64,000 bases of DNA from Flavipsychrobacter sp. (GCA_021155965.1 JAJNBJ010000025.1:33787-97786), one strand, 5' to 3'; positions 9,047 through 18,061 are shown, counted from the first letter of the stretch. Program-made: numbers and translations. The notes: a model not told the origin generated them from the sequence alone.

Positions 9047-9928
9047 ATGAAATATTTTTTGCTCACAGCATTATTGGTTGGTTCAGTAATATGCGCAGAT
9101 GCACAGGGATTGAAATTACCAGCACTAAGTCCGAACGCTAAAATATCACAGGACTTTTCTTTGTCGTCAATAGAGATCAGCTACAGCAGGCCGTCTATGC
9201 GTGGCCGCAAGATATTTGGCGATGTAGTAGGCTATGGCAGGGTTTGGCGCACAGGCGCTAATGCACCTACGAGGATCAAGATAGGAGAGGAACTGATGAT
9301 AGGAGGCCACAAAGTGAAAGCCGGTGAGTATGCGCTGTACACTGTGCCTAACAGGGATAAATGGGAAGTGATACTGAATAACAGCACGGGCGGCTGGAGT
9401 GCAAATGGCTTCCCTATAGATAATGATGTTGCACGCTTTACCGTACGCCCGATCACTACAGATGAAGTGACGCAAACTTTTACTATCAGCATTAATGATA
9501 TCACGTACACTTCATGTAAAATTGAGCTGGCATGGGAGCGCACTAAAATTGTGATACCGGTGGTGGCAAACAATAATGATTCGATCGAGGTGTCAATTGA
9601 TAAAGCGATCAATCGTCCTCCAAAACAAACATTGCCTTATTTTTCGTCGGCCAACTACTATTATGAAACAGGCAGGAAGCTGGACCTTGCAAAAACTTAT
9701 GTAGACAAAGCAATAGAACAGGATGCTAAAGCATACTACATCTGGTACCTTAAAGCTCGCATCGAGAAGAAACTGGGTAATAATGCTGATGCAATTGCTG
9801 CAGCAAAAAAATCTATGGAACTGACCAAGGGCGCTTCTAACGAAGCAGAAAACAACCACAACAACCAGAAGATATTAGACGAGGTTGCCAGGGAGAAAAA
9901 GCCAAGGCAGGAGATGGACCCTCAATAA
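9047..9928 (+). CDS. DUF2911 domain secreted protein with TPR-like C-terminus
   Basis: A signal peptide (MKYFLLTALLVGSVICADAQ) is followed by a DUF2911 domain: SPNAKISQDFSLSSIEISYSRP, GRVWRTGANAPTRI and AGEYALYTVPN are conserved parts of this Bacteroidetes/Acidobacteria family of unknown function. The last 90 residues (NYYYETGRKLDLAKTYVDKA, then AYYIWYLKARIEKKLGN) form one or two TPR-like helical repeats, a usual add-on in this family. The ATG at 9047 is chosen because the frame upstream only offers a TTG at 9023 and the signal peptide starts at 9047. It is probably periplasmic. The molecular role is not known. Confidence 0.85.
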   Translation: MKYFLLTALLVGSVICADAQGLKLPALSPNAKISQDFSLSSIEISYSRPSMRGRKIFGDVVGYGRVWRTGANAPTRIKIGEELMIGGHKVKAGEYALYTVPNRDKWEVILNNSTGGWSANGFPIDNDVARFTVRPITTDEVTQTFTISINDITYTSCKIELAWERTKIVIPVVANNNDSIEVSIDKAINRPPKQTLPYFSSANYYYETGRKLDLAKTYVDKAIEQDAKAYYIWYLKARIEKKLGNNADAIAAAKKSMELTKGASNEAENNHNNQKILDEVAREKKPRQEMDPQ

Positions 9929-9948
9929 AATAAAAAAGTTTAACATGC

Positions 9949-9979
9949 ATCCCCACTCGTCACTACGGGTGGGGATTTT
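9949..9979 (+). terminator. Terminator after the DUF2911 gene
   Basis: ATCCCCAC (9949-9956) pairs with GTGGGGAT (9969-9976), followed by TTTAAT. It separates the DUF2911 gene from the next gene, whose ATG is at 9990. Confidence 0.8.
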
Positions 9980-9989
9980 AATATGAATC

Positions 9990-10973
9990 ATGAGACTTAA
10001 ATTCATTAAACAATACTCTTTCATAGCAGGGCTGTTTGCCTGTTTTTCAAATGCTTATTCGCAAATGGCTGTTAATTATTCATTTAGCAGGTATACCGAA
10101 AGTGTTTATACAGGCATTTCCGGCATTGGTGGGTCAACTGCGGTGCCATTGAATTGCGATGATTGCAGTGTTACCGGGATACCAATAGGGTTTACTTTCC
10201 GTTTTTGCGGAACTGATTACGACACCCTCTCTGCAGCTTCAAACGGCTATTTGTCCCTTACGGATACCGGCCTTACTCATTACAGGAACATTGATACAAA
10301 TATTACTCACAAAGGCTTTATAATGCCCTTTTGGGACGACCTGACCGGCGTGCCGTTGTTTGGGTCGCCAACACCCCCCTCCGCTTATTACCTTACGGCT
10401 GGTATTGCACCAAACAGGGTATTTATCTTTGAATGGCAGAATTTCAACAGGAATATGTCGTCATGTACCACATGCACCGGAACTTTCCATGTGAAACTGT
10501 TTGAGACCACCAATGCCATAGAGTTTATGTATGGGCCATCAGGCCTCCCAATCATGAGCGGCACTATTGGCATTGCCAACAGCTTCCCAGACTGGCAAAC
10601 GGTTTCAGGTATTAGCAGTGGCCCGGTTACTTCGTCTTCATTCTTTATAGATACACTTCCGGTATTGCCGGCTTTAGGACAAGTTTATAAATGGGAAATA
10701 GGCAATAACACGGTAAATGCCGTGCAGAAAGATGAAAATGCACTGCGTGTATTCCCAAATCCCGGCAATGGTGAAATTAGTTTCTTGTTGGTGAGCAAGA
10801 ATTGGGAAGAGGGTAGCGCCGTATTAACAGATCTGCGGGGCAGTAAGATGCAGGAAATGATAATGGAAACCGGTAAAGCTGCAAGTTTCACGGAAAAGGT
10901 GCCACCGGGTGTTTACTTCTTATCAGTTAAGGTTGCCTCAGGCAGTTACAGGCAAACGGTTATAGTGCAATAA
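9990..10973 (+). CDS. Secreted T9SS type A sorting-domain protein
   Basis: A signal peptide (MRLKFIKQYSFIAGLFACFSNAYSQ) precedes a beta-rich domain of about 200 residues with conserved pieces IGFTFRFCGTDYDTLSAAS-NGYLSL, IMPFWDDLTG and FIFEWQNF that resemble nidogen-like/choice-of-anchor modules of Bacteroidetes surface proteins. The last 80 residues (ALRVFPNPGNGEISFLLV to SYRQTVIVQ) are the T9SS type A sorting domain. It is probably cell-surface or extracellular; ligand unknown. It reads toward the C1 peptidase, with which it shares a bidirectional terminator. Confidence 0.82.
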   Translation: MRLKFIKQYSFIAGLFACFSNAYSQMAVNYSFSRYTESVYTGISGIGGSTAVPLNCDDCSVTGIPIGFTFRFCGTDYDTLSAASNGYLSLTDTGLTHYRNIDTNITHKGFIMPFWDDLTGVPLFGSPTPPSAYYLTAGIAPNRVFIFEWQNFNRNMSSCTTCTGTFHVKLFETTNAIEFMYGPSGLPIMSGTIGIANSFPDWQTVSGISSGPVTSSSFFIDTLPVLPALGQVYKWEIGNNTVNAVQKDENALRVFPNPGNGEISFLLVSKNWEEGSAVLTDLRGSKMQEMIMETGKAASFTEKVPPGVYFLSVKVASGSYRQTVIVQ

Positions 10974-10975
10974 GA

Positions 10976-10997
10976 AACCCCTCTTTAGGAGGGGCTT
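10976..10997. terminator. Bidirectional terminator between convergent genes
   Basis: CCCCTC (10978-10983), loop TTTAG, GAGGGG (10989-10994), flanked by A-rich and CTTC/T-rich sequence. It sits right after the stop of the T9SS protein and just before the stop of the minus-strand peptidase gene. Confidence 0.7.
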
Positions 10998-11000
10998 CTG

Positions 11001-12200
11001 CTATATATTCATTTTTTCCCGTAGTCGGTTGGGTACGCCATTCTTATGAAGCAATATGGCAGTGGTCTTGTACAGTACGTATGCCTTGCTTACATAAATG
11101 TATCCCTTGTAATCGTTCTTGTCTCCCCATGAGTTTTTAACTATGTAGTATTTCTTGCCTTTCTGGTCGGTAGCCATGCCTGTTATGTGCATACCGTGGT
11201 CGTCAGTGGTTTCATAGTTATCAAAAGCCAGCTGGCGTTTTTCAGGGGTTATTATCCTTTCGTACTTTGGCCCATCGAACATATATTTCTTCTCTGAATC
11301 GTCCATGTCCTCGTAGTCTTTTTCGGGTACGAAAGCCACGCCATTCTTCCAGCTAAAATATTTTTCGCTTACATCGGTAGCCCATGCAACAGTGAAGCCC
11401 TTGTTGAGTGCATTGTCAATAATATCGGTAAGGTCCTGGAGCTGAACATTGTATGCCCTTGAAAAAGACCAGTTGTCGGGCACCATCAATACTGTTTTCT
11501 TGTAATAAGGATCGGTTGTGAATGAAGATATCTCCACATAGTCTTCAGGGTGTATACCAACACGCTCTGCGGCGAACGATTTGGGGGTATACGTGCGATT
11601 ATCCCATTTGAATTTTTCCGGGATCTCGCCGAGGTAAGAGTCCAGCACTTCTTTGTAAGCTTTTTTCCACGATGGGGTCAGCTTCCCGTTAGGGTTGGCA
11701 ACTACGGCATCCAGTATCCCTTTCAGGATAGCCTGCATCTCAGCAAATTTGTTCTTGGTAGTGCCATAGTGCAGGCCGGTATAAGCTTCCTGCGGCATAG
11801 CGCCATATTTTGCATACATATTGATCACATCATGCAGAGAGCCGCCATCGCCCCAGGCTACTGCGCCATGCATACGCACATAGTTATCTGCTTTATCCAT
11901 ATACACCCCATGAGCGCTGAACATCTCCGCCAGTTTAATCGGCGGCTTCCCTAAACGCATCATTTCGCTTTCCAGGAATGAATTGGTGGAGTAGCTCCAG
12001 CAAGTGCCTGAACTTGCCTGGTTGCATACGTCTGTATGCTCCAGGTCGATGATCTTTGTGAAATGGTACTTCCGGTCATCGTTATCGTTTGCCGACGGGG
12101 TATTATAGCTCTTATTGTTTTCTATCCTTCTTATCAGGTCGTCCTGCGCCTGCACAAAAACCGGCAGGAAAAGCAGCCCGAGTAACGTTATTCGTTTCAT
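11001..12200 (-). CDS. C1 family cysteine peptidase (bleomycin hydrolase/aminopeptidase C type)
   Basis: With the ATG at 12198-12200 the protein has about 399 residues and starts with a signal peptide (MKRITLLGLLFLPVFVQAQ). The papain-fold catalytic residues are visible: Q61 and C67 in NQASSGTCWSYS, H335 in TDDHGMHITG and N356 in VKNSWG. The spacing and the aminopeptidase C features (long insertion between Cys and His, the MPQEAY and FSAHGVYMDK segments) match peptidase family C1B rather than secreted papain-like enzymes. The signal peptide suggests a periplasmic enzyme that trims peptides. The open frame extends 16 codons upstream, but that segment breaks the signal peptide. Confidence 0.9.
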   Translation of the reverse strand: MKRITLLGLLFLPVFVQAQDDLIRRIENNKSYNTPSANDNDDRKYHFTKIIDLEHTDVCNQASSGTCWSYSTNSFLESEMMRLGKPPIKLAEMFSAHGVYMDKADNYVRMHGAVAWGDGGSLHDVINMYAKYGAMPQEAYTGLHYGTTKNKFAEMQAILKGILDAVVANPNGKLTPSWKKAYKEVLDSYLGEIPEKFKWDNRTYTPKSFAAERVGIHPEDYVEISSFTTDPYYKKTVLMVPDNWSFSRAYNVQLQDLTDIIDNALNKGFTVAWATDVSEKYFSWKNGVAFVPEKDYEDMDDSEKKYMFDGPKYERIITPEKRQLAFDNYETTDDHGMHITGMATDQKGKKYYIVKNSWGDKNDYKGYIYVSKAYVLYKTTAILLHKNGVPNRLREKMNI

Positions 12201-12341
12201 TAAATTGCCTTTTTTAGAGAATAACAAAAGTAACCAAATATATGACATTCAGTGTATGATAGGGGTGTGGCTTTGAAGGGGATTTTAAGCTCATTTAAGA
12301 AATGTGTAAATCTTTAATCCTTCAGGCTTTTAAAATGTTTG

Positions 12342-12349
12342 TAAATTTG
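12342..12349 (+). promoter_or_regulatory. -7 box TAAATTTG of the OmpA-like gene
   Basis: An exact match to the Bacteroidetes -7 consensus TAnnTTTG, 25 bp before the ATG at 12374. It supports the downstream start chosen for the lipoprotein over the in-frame ATG at 12302. Confidence 0.55.
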
Positions 12350-12373
12350 TTCATCCAAACTCCACAACTGCTC

Positions 12374-13279
12374 ATGAAAAGACTATTCACAACTATTGCA
12401 TTAGTATGCATAGGCGCTGCATTATTGCCTTCTTGCATCGTTTCCAAGAAAAAATACCTGGCTGCTACCCAACGTGCTGATAAAGAGCACGCTGATAACC
12501 TGGAATTGCAGAAAAGGCTTGCCCAGCAGACAGAATTGAATAAATGGCTGAACAATGCCAAAAAAGACCTGATAACAAAGGTGGGAGTATTGCGGGATAG
12601 CATCGAAGCCCTGGAGAGTAACATTGCTACACTGGAAGGCAAGGTTAGCGACCTGAATAATAAAATAGCCACCCTCGGCAGTGAGAATCAAAGCACTGCA
12701 AAAGAACTGAGCAACACTAAAGAAAAAATTGCTGAACAGCGCAGAAGGCTGGAGCAACTGCAGGCGCTCATAGACCGCCAGCAAAAGGCAACCGAAGCCC
12801 TGAGAAAGAAAATAGCTGATGCACTGGTAGGCTTCAACAGCAGCGAGCTTACTGTGACAATGAAGAATGGTAAAGTGTATATCAGCATGCAGGAAAGCCT
12901 GTTATTCCCATCAGGCAGCGCAGAGGTGAACCCCAAGGGGAAAGAAGCGCTCTCGAAAGTGGCTACAGTGCTGAATACCAGCAAAGATATTTTTGTGGAC
13001 ATTGAAGGGCATACTGACAGCTTACCTATACATACAGTAAAATATGCCGATAACTGGGCGTTGAGTACTGCACGTGCTACATCTATCGCCCATGTGCTGA
13101 TCGATGAGTATAAAGTAGTGCCTGCACGCCTCATAGCGAGCGGCCGCAGCGAGTATGACCCCGTGGCAACCAACAGCACGCCTGAAGGCCGTGCAAAGAA
13201 CCGCCGCACAGAGATAATACTGGAACCAAAGCTTGATGAGCTGATGGAGCTGATGAACAAGAAGCCCGGGGAGGAATAG
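12374..13279 (+). CDS. OmpA-family peptidoglycan-binding lipoprotein with coiled coil
   Basis: From the ATG at 12374 the protein has about 301 residues. MKRLFTTIALVCIGAALLPSC is a lipoprotein signal with lipobox LPSC. Residues about 40-150 are a long heptad-rich coiled coil (KKDLITKVGVLRDSIEAL, then EQRRRLEQLQALIDRQQ). The last 130 residues are an OmpA C-terminal domain: FPSGSAEVNPKGKEALSKVA, IEGHTD, NWALSTARA and GRAKNRRTEI, with the Asp and Arg that hold diaminopimelate. It anchors the outer membrane to peptidoglycan; the coiled coil probably spans the periplasm. The following lytic transglycosylase is in the same direction and also acts on the wall. Confidence 0.9.
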   Translation: MKRLFTTIALVCIGAALLPSCIVSKKKYLAATQRADKEHADNLELQKRLAQQTELNKWLNNAKKDLITKVGVLRDSIEALESNIATLEGKVSDLNNKIATLGSENQSTAKELSNTKEKIAEQRRRLEQLQALIDRQQKATEALRKKIADALVGFNSSELTVTMKNGKVYISMQESLLFPSGSAEVNPKGKEALSKVATVLNTSKDIFVDIEGHTDSLPIHTVKYADNWALSTARATSIAHVLIDEYKVVPARLIASGRSEYDPVATNSTPEGRAKNRRTEIILEPKLDELMELMNKKPGEE

Positions 13280-13377
13280 TTACCCCCAAATAGTGGATAA
13301 ACACCACAAACTGCCACTCATGGTATAATTTATATTGTCGATAATCGTTAAGTTTATTCCAGTTAAATTTTCGTGCT

Positions 13378-14301
13378 ATGAAGCCAGCAGTTCGTTCAGT
13401 AGCGTATTTTATCTCCGGCGCAATGGTGTGCGCATTAGTGATAACAGGCATCTCCCTCAGAAAGCCCGAACCGGCACCGCCGGCTGAGGCCAGCCCTGAG
13501 CAGTCACAATACAAATGGTATCCACCCGCTTTGCCTCGTTCACTTGACTTTTGTGGTGAAGCAGTGCCACTCGACCGCTGGGATATACGCGAAAAACTGG
13601 ACAGGGAGCTGACCATAAATACCTACATACATGGTACACAACTGATGACCCTGAAACTCGCAGGCAGGTACTTCCCCATAATTGAAGAGCGCCTGCGTGC
13701 AAATGGTGTGCCGGATGACCTTAAGTATATATGTGTGGCTGAAAGTGCGCTGCAGCAAAATGCCTATTCCAGTGTAGGTGCAGCCAGTTTCTGGCAGTTC
13801 ATGAAGGATACCGGGCCCCGTTATGGCCTGGAGATTAATGATGAGGTAGATGAGCGCTTTCATATAGAAAAGGCGACGGATGCGGCATGTGAGTACCTTA
13901 AACTTGCAAAAGCAAAATTCGGTACATGGACAGCTGCGGCAGCATCTTATAATTGCGGTCAGGCAGGTTTCCAGAAACAGGCGGATTTTCAGCAGGCAAG
14001 CAATTACTACGACCTGATATTCCCCGAAGAGACCAACAGATACGTGTTTAGGATACTCGCGCTGAAGTACTTGATGACCCACCCCAAAATGTACGGGCTG
14101 ATGATAGATTACAACGACGAGTATAAGCCGTTAAAATCAAGAACTGTGGTGGTAGACAAGACGGTTCTAAACCTTACCGATTTTGCTAAAGAGAATGGCA
14201 CATCTTACAAAATGCTGAAGATATATAACCCCTGGCTGCGGGGGCATAAGCTTGTTGTAAGAAACGGTAAACGTTACGAGGTGAAACTTCCTAATTCCTG
14301 A
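13378..14301 (+). CDS. Lytic transglycosylase (SLT/MltD-like)
   Basis: A membrane-anchor or signal segment (SVAYFISGAMVCALVITGI) precedes an SLT domain: the catalytic Glu is E122 in YICVAESALQQNAYSSVGA, followed by SFWQFMKDTGPRYGL and AAAASYNCGQAGF, the classical motifs II and III. The enzyme cleaves the MurNAc-GlcNAc bond with formation of 1,6-anhydro-MurNAc. The C-terminal 50 residues (LNLTDFAKENGTSYKMLKIYNPWLRG) look like a divergent LysM module for glycan binding. At 307 residues it is shorter than E. coli MltD. Likely periplasmic, membrane bound. Upstream: OmpA-like lipoprotein; downstream: penicillin-acylase-family enzyme. Confidence 0.87.
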   Translation: MKPAVRSVAYFISGAMVCALVITGISLRKPEPAPPAEASPEQSQYKWYPPALPRSLDFCGEAVPLDRWDIREKLDRELTINTYIHGTQLMTLKLAGRYFPIIEERLRANGVPDDLKYICVAESALQQNAYSSVGAASFWQFMKDTGPRYGLEINDEVDERFHIEKATDAACEYLKLAKAKFGTWTAAAASYNCGQAGFQKQADFQQASNYYDLIFPEETNRYVFRILALKYLMTHPKMYGLMIDYNDEYKPLKSRTVVVDKTVLNLTDFAKENGTSYKMLKIYNPWLRGHKLVVRNGKRYEVKLPNS

Positions 14302-14359
14302 GCCAGGTACCGGAATACTACTAGCCAAACCCGGTGTTTTGACCTGACCAATAAAGCAT

Positions 14360-14367
14360 TAGCTTTG
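14360..14367 (+). promoter_or_regulatory. -7 box TAGCTTTG of the penicillin acylase gene
   Basis: Exact TAnnTTTG match ending 8 bp before the ATG at 14376, so transcription would start at or within a base or two of the start codon. No Shine-Dalgarno space exists, which points to a leaderless mRNA. Confidence 0.5.
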
Positions 14368-14375
14368 TTTTATTA

Positions 14376-16802
14376 ATGGCGGATAAAACAAAAAAAGGTC
14401 GTTTTAACATAGGTGGATGGCTGATGGTAATAATTGTTACCATCCTGGTCTACCTGTTAGATAAACCTTTGGGCAGCCTGCCTGCATTAGGGAAACTGCT
14501 TGACCCTATGAATGGCTGCTGGGCTAATGCTGAGCCAGTTAATAAAGATTTTTCCGATGGACACAAATTTGAAGGTTTAAAAGGAGCTTCAGTTTGGTTC
14601 GATGAACGCCTGGTGCCCCATATACATGCCGGGAATGAGCATGACCTCTATTTCCTGGAAGGATATATCCATGCATATTTCCGGCTATGGCAAATGGACA
14701 TGCAGACGCGGGCTGCAGCGGGCAGGGTAAGCGAGGTGGCAGGGCAGAAGGCCCTGGAATTTGACCGCAGGCAACGGCGCAAAGGAATGGTGTTTGGCGC
14801 AGAGAACTCACTCAAAACGATGGAAGCAGACCCGCGTACCAGGTTGATAATGGATGCTTATACCGAAGGGATAAACGCCTACATCACATCGCTGAAATAC
14901 AGGGAATTGCCCATCGAATACAAACTCATGGGTTTTACCCCTGAAAAATGGACAAATCTAAGGATAGCCCTGCTCTTGAAGTACATGGCAGACGATCTTA
15001 CCGGTAAAGTAGACGATATAGCGCTGACCTATTTGAGAGGTGCATTGCCTAAAGAACAATTTGAATTGTTATTCCCGCAAAGAATTGAAGGTGCTACTCC
15101 GGCAATACCCGCAGGCACAGTGTTCGAGAGGCCATCATTGAGTATTCCTGTTGCACCGGCTGATAGTGTAGCATTTCCTCATTTCACACCGTCAGATTTC
15201 GGAGAGCCCCGCGAAGACGGCAAAGGCAGCAACAACTGGGTTGTGAGTGGTGCGAGAACTGTAAGCGGCAGCCCGATACTATGCAATGATCCCCACCTTG
15301 GCTTGAGCCTGCCTTCGCTATGGTTTGAAGCGCAACTGCAGGCGCCCGGTATTAATGTATATGGCGCATCATTGCCAGGTACACCTGGTGTGGTGTTAGG
15401 CTTTAATGACAGCCTCTCATGGGGCTTTACCAATAATTATCGTGATGTAAAAGACTACTACCTTATAAGGCCCGTTGCAGAGAATAAGAATAAATATTGG
15501 TTTGCAGGACAACAACTTGATTTTACGAAACGTATTGAACACATTCTGGTAAAAGGTCAACCAGAGCTGACAGACACTGTTAATTACACCGTGCATGGCC
15601 CTGTGATGTATGACGATAACTACACGGATAAAAATGGGTTAAGGAAAATACTGTCGGTATGTTGGATGGGTCATCGTGCGACCAATGAGCTGCTCGCAGT
15701 TTACTTAGCGAATAAAGCAAAGAACTACAATGAGTTTGTTGATGCCATAATGAATTTTCAATGTCCCGGGCAGAATATTGCCTATGCAGACAGGCAGGGG
15801 AACATCGCCATCTGGGCGCAGGGACAATTCATTAACCAATGGAAAGGGCAGGGCAGGTATGTTATGGATGGCAGCGACAGTGCAACCCTATGGGGAGATC
15901 TGATACCACCGCACGAGAACCCGCATGTACTCAATCCGCAGCAGGGATTTGTAAGCTCCGCAAACCAGGTTACTACTGATAGCACTTATCCATACGCATA
16001 CAACAATGGTGGCTTTGTGAACCTGCGTGCATGGCGTATAAATGAGATGTTGGGCAAAGCGCATAAAGTTAGCATAGACGATATGTGCAAAATCCAGAAT
16101 GATGTACACTCATATCTTGCGGAGCATATGCTTCCGGGCATGTTGTCATATTGTACCTCAATAGACGAACCGTTCCTAAACGGTTTGCGCAAATGGGACT
16201 ACAATTTATCCGCAGAAAGCGCGGACGCTACACTTTTTCAGCTCTGGTGGAAGTATTTCTTTGAGGGGGTATGGTATCCCATTTTAGGTGGGCATGTGCC
16301 ATACAGCTTAATGCCGTTGCAGGAAAGGACGATGCAGTTATTTCTTGCAGATATACATCCGGTAAAGGGCTTTCATGTTGACGGATATTATTCTTCTATT
16401 GTGATAAAAAGTTATGCCCAGGCTGTCGACAGTGTAAAGAACATTGCGAATGACAGGGGCGGACTTGCACAGTGGTACCAGGTAAAAAATACGTCGATCA
16501 ATCACCTCGCCAAGCTTCCCGCATTTAGTTACGATCATTTGAAAGTAGGGGGCTGGGGTAACACCATTAATGCGGTAAAAGAAAATCACGGCCCCTCATG
16601 GCGGCTGGTAGTGCAGATGGGTAAGGAAGAGATAGAAGCATATGGCCTGTATCCCGGTGGGCAATCGGGGAATCCCGGCAGCAAATATTATGCTACATTC
16701 CTCGATCATTGGGTAGAAGGGAAGTATTATAGGTTGTTATTTTTACCAAACGCGCCTCAGCAAAATAATGAGCGTATAAAGTATTCGTGGAAAGTAAATT
16801 AG
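14376..16802 (+). CDS. Penicillin acylase family (Ntn-hydrolase) protein
   Basis: The 808-residue protein has an N-terminal membrane helix (GGWLMVIIVTILVYLLD) and the penicillin amidase S45 layout: an alpha-chain region with the signature VWFDERLVPHIHAGNEHDLYF and GYIHAYFRLWQMDMQ..A.GR.SE, then the autocatalytic site GKGSNNWVVSG with the nucleophile serine at about residue 285, followed by LCNDPHLGLSLPS. Family members are self-processed and hydrolyse amides such as penicillin side chains or acyl-homoserine lactones; the substrate here cannot be deduced. The catalytic Ser sits in an SNNW context, which is normal. The gene ends 1 bp before the next start, so the two are probably translated together. 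Confidence 0.9.
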   Translation: MADKTKKGRFNIGGWLMVIIVTILVYLLDKPLGSLPALGKLLDPMNGCWANAEPVNKDFSDGHKFEGLKGASVWFDERLVPHIHAGNEHDLYFLEGYIHAYFRLWQMDMQTRAAAGRVSEVAGQKALEFDRRQRRKGMVFGAENSLKTMEADPRTRLIMDAYTEGINAYITSLKYRELPIEYKLMGFTPEKWTNLRIALLLKYMADDLTGKVDDIALTYLRGALPKEQFELLFPQRIEGATPAIPAGTVFERPSLSIPVAPADSVAFPHFTPSDFGEPREDGKGSNNWVVSGARTVSGSPILCNDPHLGLSLPSLWFEAQLQAPGINVYGASLPGTPGVVLGFNDSLSWGFTNNYRDVKDYYLIRPVAENKNKYWFAGQQLDFTKRIEHILVKGQPELTDTVNYTVHGPVMYDDNYTDKNGLRKILSVCWMGHRATNELLAVYLANKAKNYNEFVDAIMNFQCPGQNIAYADRQGNIAIWAQGQFINQWKGQGRYVMDGSDSATLWGDLIPPHENPHVLNPQQGFVSSANQVTTDSTYPYAYNNGGFVNLRAWRINEMLGKAHKVSIDDMCKIQNDVHSYLAEHMLPGMLSYCTSIDEPFLNGLRKWDYNLSAESADATLFQLWWKYFFEGVWYPILGGHVPYSLMPLQERTMQLFLADIHPVKGFHVDGYYSSIVIKSYAQAVDSVKNIANDRGGLAQWYQVKNTSINHLAKLPAFSYDHLKVGGWGNTINAVKENHGPSWRLVVQMGKEEIEAYGLYPGGQSGNPGSKYYATFLDHWVEGKYYRLLFLPNAPQQNNERIKYSWKVN

Positions 16803-16803
16803 T

Positions 16804-17145
16804 ATGAGGTTTCTTTTTTCAGCCATATTGATAGCGCTGTTGTCTGCCGTGGCAGAGTACTTCCTGCCGTGGTGGAGTATGGCTGTGGTTTGCTTTATCG
16901 TGGCGTTGTTTATAAATGAGAGGAAGGTATTTGCGTTCTGGTCAGGCTTTTGCGGCGTAGCTGTTTGCTGGCTCGCAGTAGCATTGTGGCACGACATTCC
17001 GAATGAGCATATCCTTTCCTCAAGAATGGCAATACTGTTCCATTTGCCTGGTAGCTGGCTGTTTATGGCGGCTTCAGTGCTTATTGGCGCCGTAGTTGGC
17101 GGGTTGGCAGCATTATCAGGGGCTATGGTCAGGCCTAAGCGTTAG
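16804..17145 (+). CDS. Small integral membrane protein, unknown
   Basis: The 113-residue protein has three to four hydrophobic segments: LFSAILIALLSAVAEYFL, WWSMAVVCFIVALFI, AFWSGFCGVAVCWLAVALW and SWLFMAASVLIGAVVGGL, with a basic C-terminus (RPKR). No family was recognised with certainty. Its ATG follows the stop of the penicillin-acylase gene by one base, so it is in the same operon and may work with that membrane-anchored enzyme. Confidence 0.75.
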   Translation: MRFLFSAILIALLSAVAEYFLPWWSMAVVCFIVALFINERKVFAFWSGFCGVAVCWLAVALWHDIPNEHILSSRMAILFHLPGSWLFMAASVLIGAVVGGLAALSGAMVRPKR

Positions 17146-17157
17146 CAGAAATTATCG

Positions 17158-17165
17158 TATCTTTG
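17158..17165 (+). promoter_or_regulatory. -7 box TATCTTTG of an RNA candidate
   Basis: Exact TAnnTTTG match 12 bp after the stop of the small membrane protein. It faces no coding gene on this strand but a structured, terminated stretch (17171-17258). Confidence 0.5.
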
Positions 17166-17170
17166 TGGCG

Positions 17171-17258
17171 GTGCCAAACCTCGAGGCTGCAAGGGGTAAG
17201 CAATTATCTGTCTTGCAGCAGCAACAAAGCCTTCGTGAAAACGGAGGTTTTGCGTTTT
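17171..17258 (+). ncRNA. Candidate small RNA (about 90 nt)
   Basis: Downstream of an exact -7 box there are a palindrome CCTCGAGG (17179-17186), a perfect hairpin CTGCAAG (17187-17193) with CTTGCAG (17212-17218), and a terminator hairpin CCTTCG (17230-17235), loop TGAAAA, CGGAGG (17242-17247), then TTTTGCGTTTT. Promoter, structure and terminator line up to give a transcript of about 90 nt without an ORF. It is not tmRNA, SRP RNA or RNase P by inspection. Its 3' end is antisense to the tail of the minus-strand T9SS gene and may regulate it, or may just be the terminator of that convergent gene. Confidence 0.4.
17230..17258. terminator. Terminator hairpin shared by the RNA candidate and the minus-strand T9SS gene
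   Basis: CCTTCG, TGAAAA, CGGAGG followed by TTTTGCGTTTT on the plus strand; on the minus strand the hairpin follows the stop codon of the gene at 17257 by about 10 bp and is trailed by CTTTGTTG. The right arm and T tract (17243-17259) recur behind the paralogous gene at 18048-18064. Confidence 0.55.
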
Positions 17259-17931
17259 AGTGCATTACTGCGATCCTTTTATTGAAATTACCGTTGTTAG
17301 TCCTTAGCTGCAGAATGTATGTGCCATTGGCAAGTTCATCAACCGGTATCGTCATTTTTGAGTTATTAGCAGATTGATGTAATGTCAACATTTCTTTTCC
17401 CTGTAAGTCATGTATACTTACCTTTTCGATCCCATTTAAATTATTCTCTGTTGTAATGTTCAGTTCAGTATTTGCCGGTATTGGATATACACTAATGCCT
17501 TTTTCTTCCTGCACATCTTCCACCCCATTAGTTCCTGCAATAAGTACTTTTAGGGTGTCCAAATTATAATCCTTATAACCCATATAAGAAAATCCTTTAA
17601 AATTATAATACAATGTCCGGTAACCTGGAAGCATATTTAGTTTAAATGGTATTGTAACGATTGCCGCATGCGGGCCGCTTATTTTGACAATGTTCCTCCA
17701 GTCTAATTCTATAATAATATCTACGTTCGAATTCTCGGAACAGCTAAGGTCAACTGTGATAGCGTAATCTTTGCCATTCTCTAACACAACATTATCCGGG
17801 AATGTTGTTGGTGTTATATTTAGGATATGCCCAGAACAGTAGTTGTGACTTCCTCCGGTTGGATCAGACTGCTGCGCATAACTCAAACCACCATTAAGAA
17901 ACGCAAACGATACTAATAAAACGTATTTCAT
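17257..17931 (-). CDS. Secreted T9SS sorting-domain protein, paralog 1
   Basis: MKYVLLVSFAFLNGGLSYAQQ is a signal peptide; an ATG three codons upstream (17940) is also possible. The protein has a beta-rich domain of about 100 residues (LNITPTTFPDNVVLENGKDY, then LDWRNIVKISGPHAAIVTI and LYYNFKGFSYMGYK) and a T9SS type A sorting domain (ISVYPIPANTELNITTENN to KRIAVMH). The head domain is not a family I recognise. The next gene on the same strand (18062-18733) is a paralog with the same plan; the last 30 or so residues of both are identical. Likely an exported or surface protein of unknown role. Confidence 0.8.
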   Translation of the reverse strand: MKYVLLVSFAFLNGGLSYAQQSDPTGGSHNYCSGHILNITPTTFPDNVVLENGKDYAITVDLSCSENSNVDIIIELDWRNIVKISGPHAAIVTIPFKLNMLPGYRTLYYNFKGFSYMGYKDYNLDTLKVLIAGTNGVEDVQEEKGISVYPIPANTELNITTENNLNGIEKVSIHDLQGKEMLTLHQSANNSKMTIPVDELANGTYILQLRTNNGNFNKRIAVMH

Positions 17932-18061
17932 AAGGCACATTTTATTATTTAAACGATTTTAGTTAAAATATATTGTGATGTGTAAGGCAGACTTGTCCTG
18001 ACCAGCCATAACTGCCACTTTAACGGTATAATTCCCTCTGTGGAAATGGAGGTTTTGCGTT

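Noticed and set aside
17171..17258. Small RNA candidate as SRP RNA or tmRNA
   Set aside because: The conserved SRP loop (GGAA/GNAR context) and the tmRNA tRNA-like ends and tag frame are absent.
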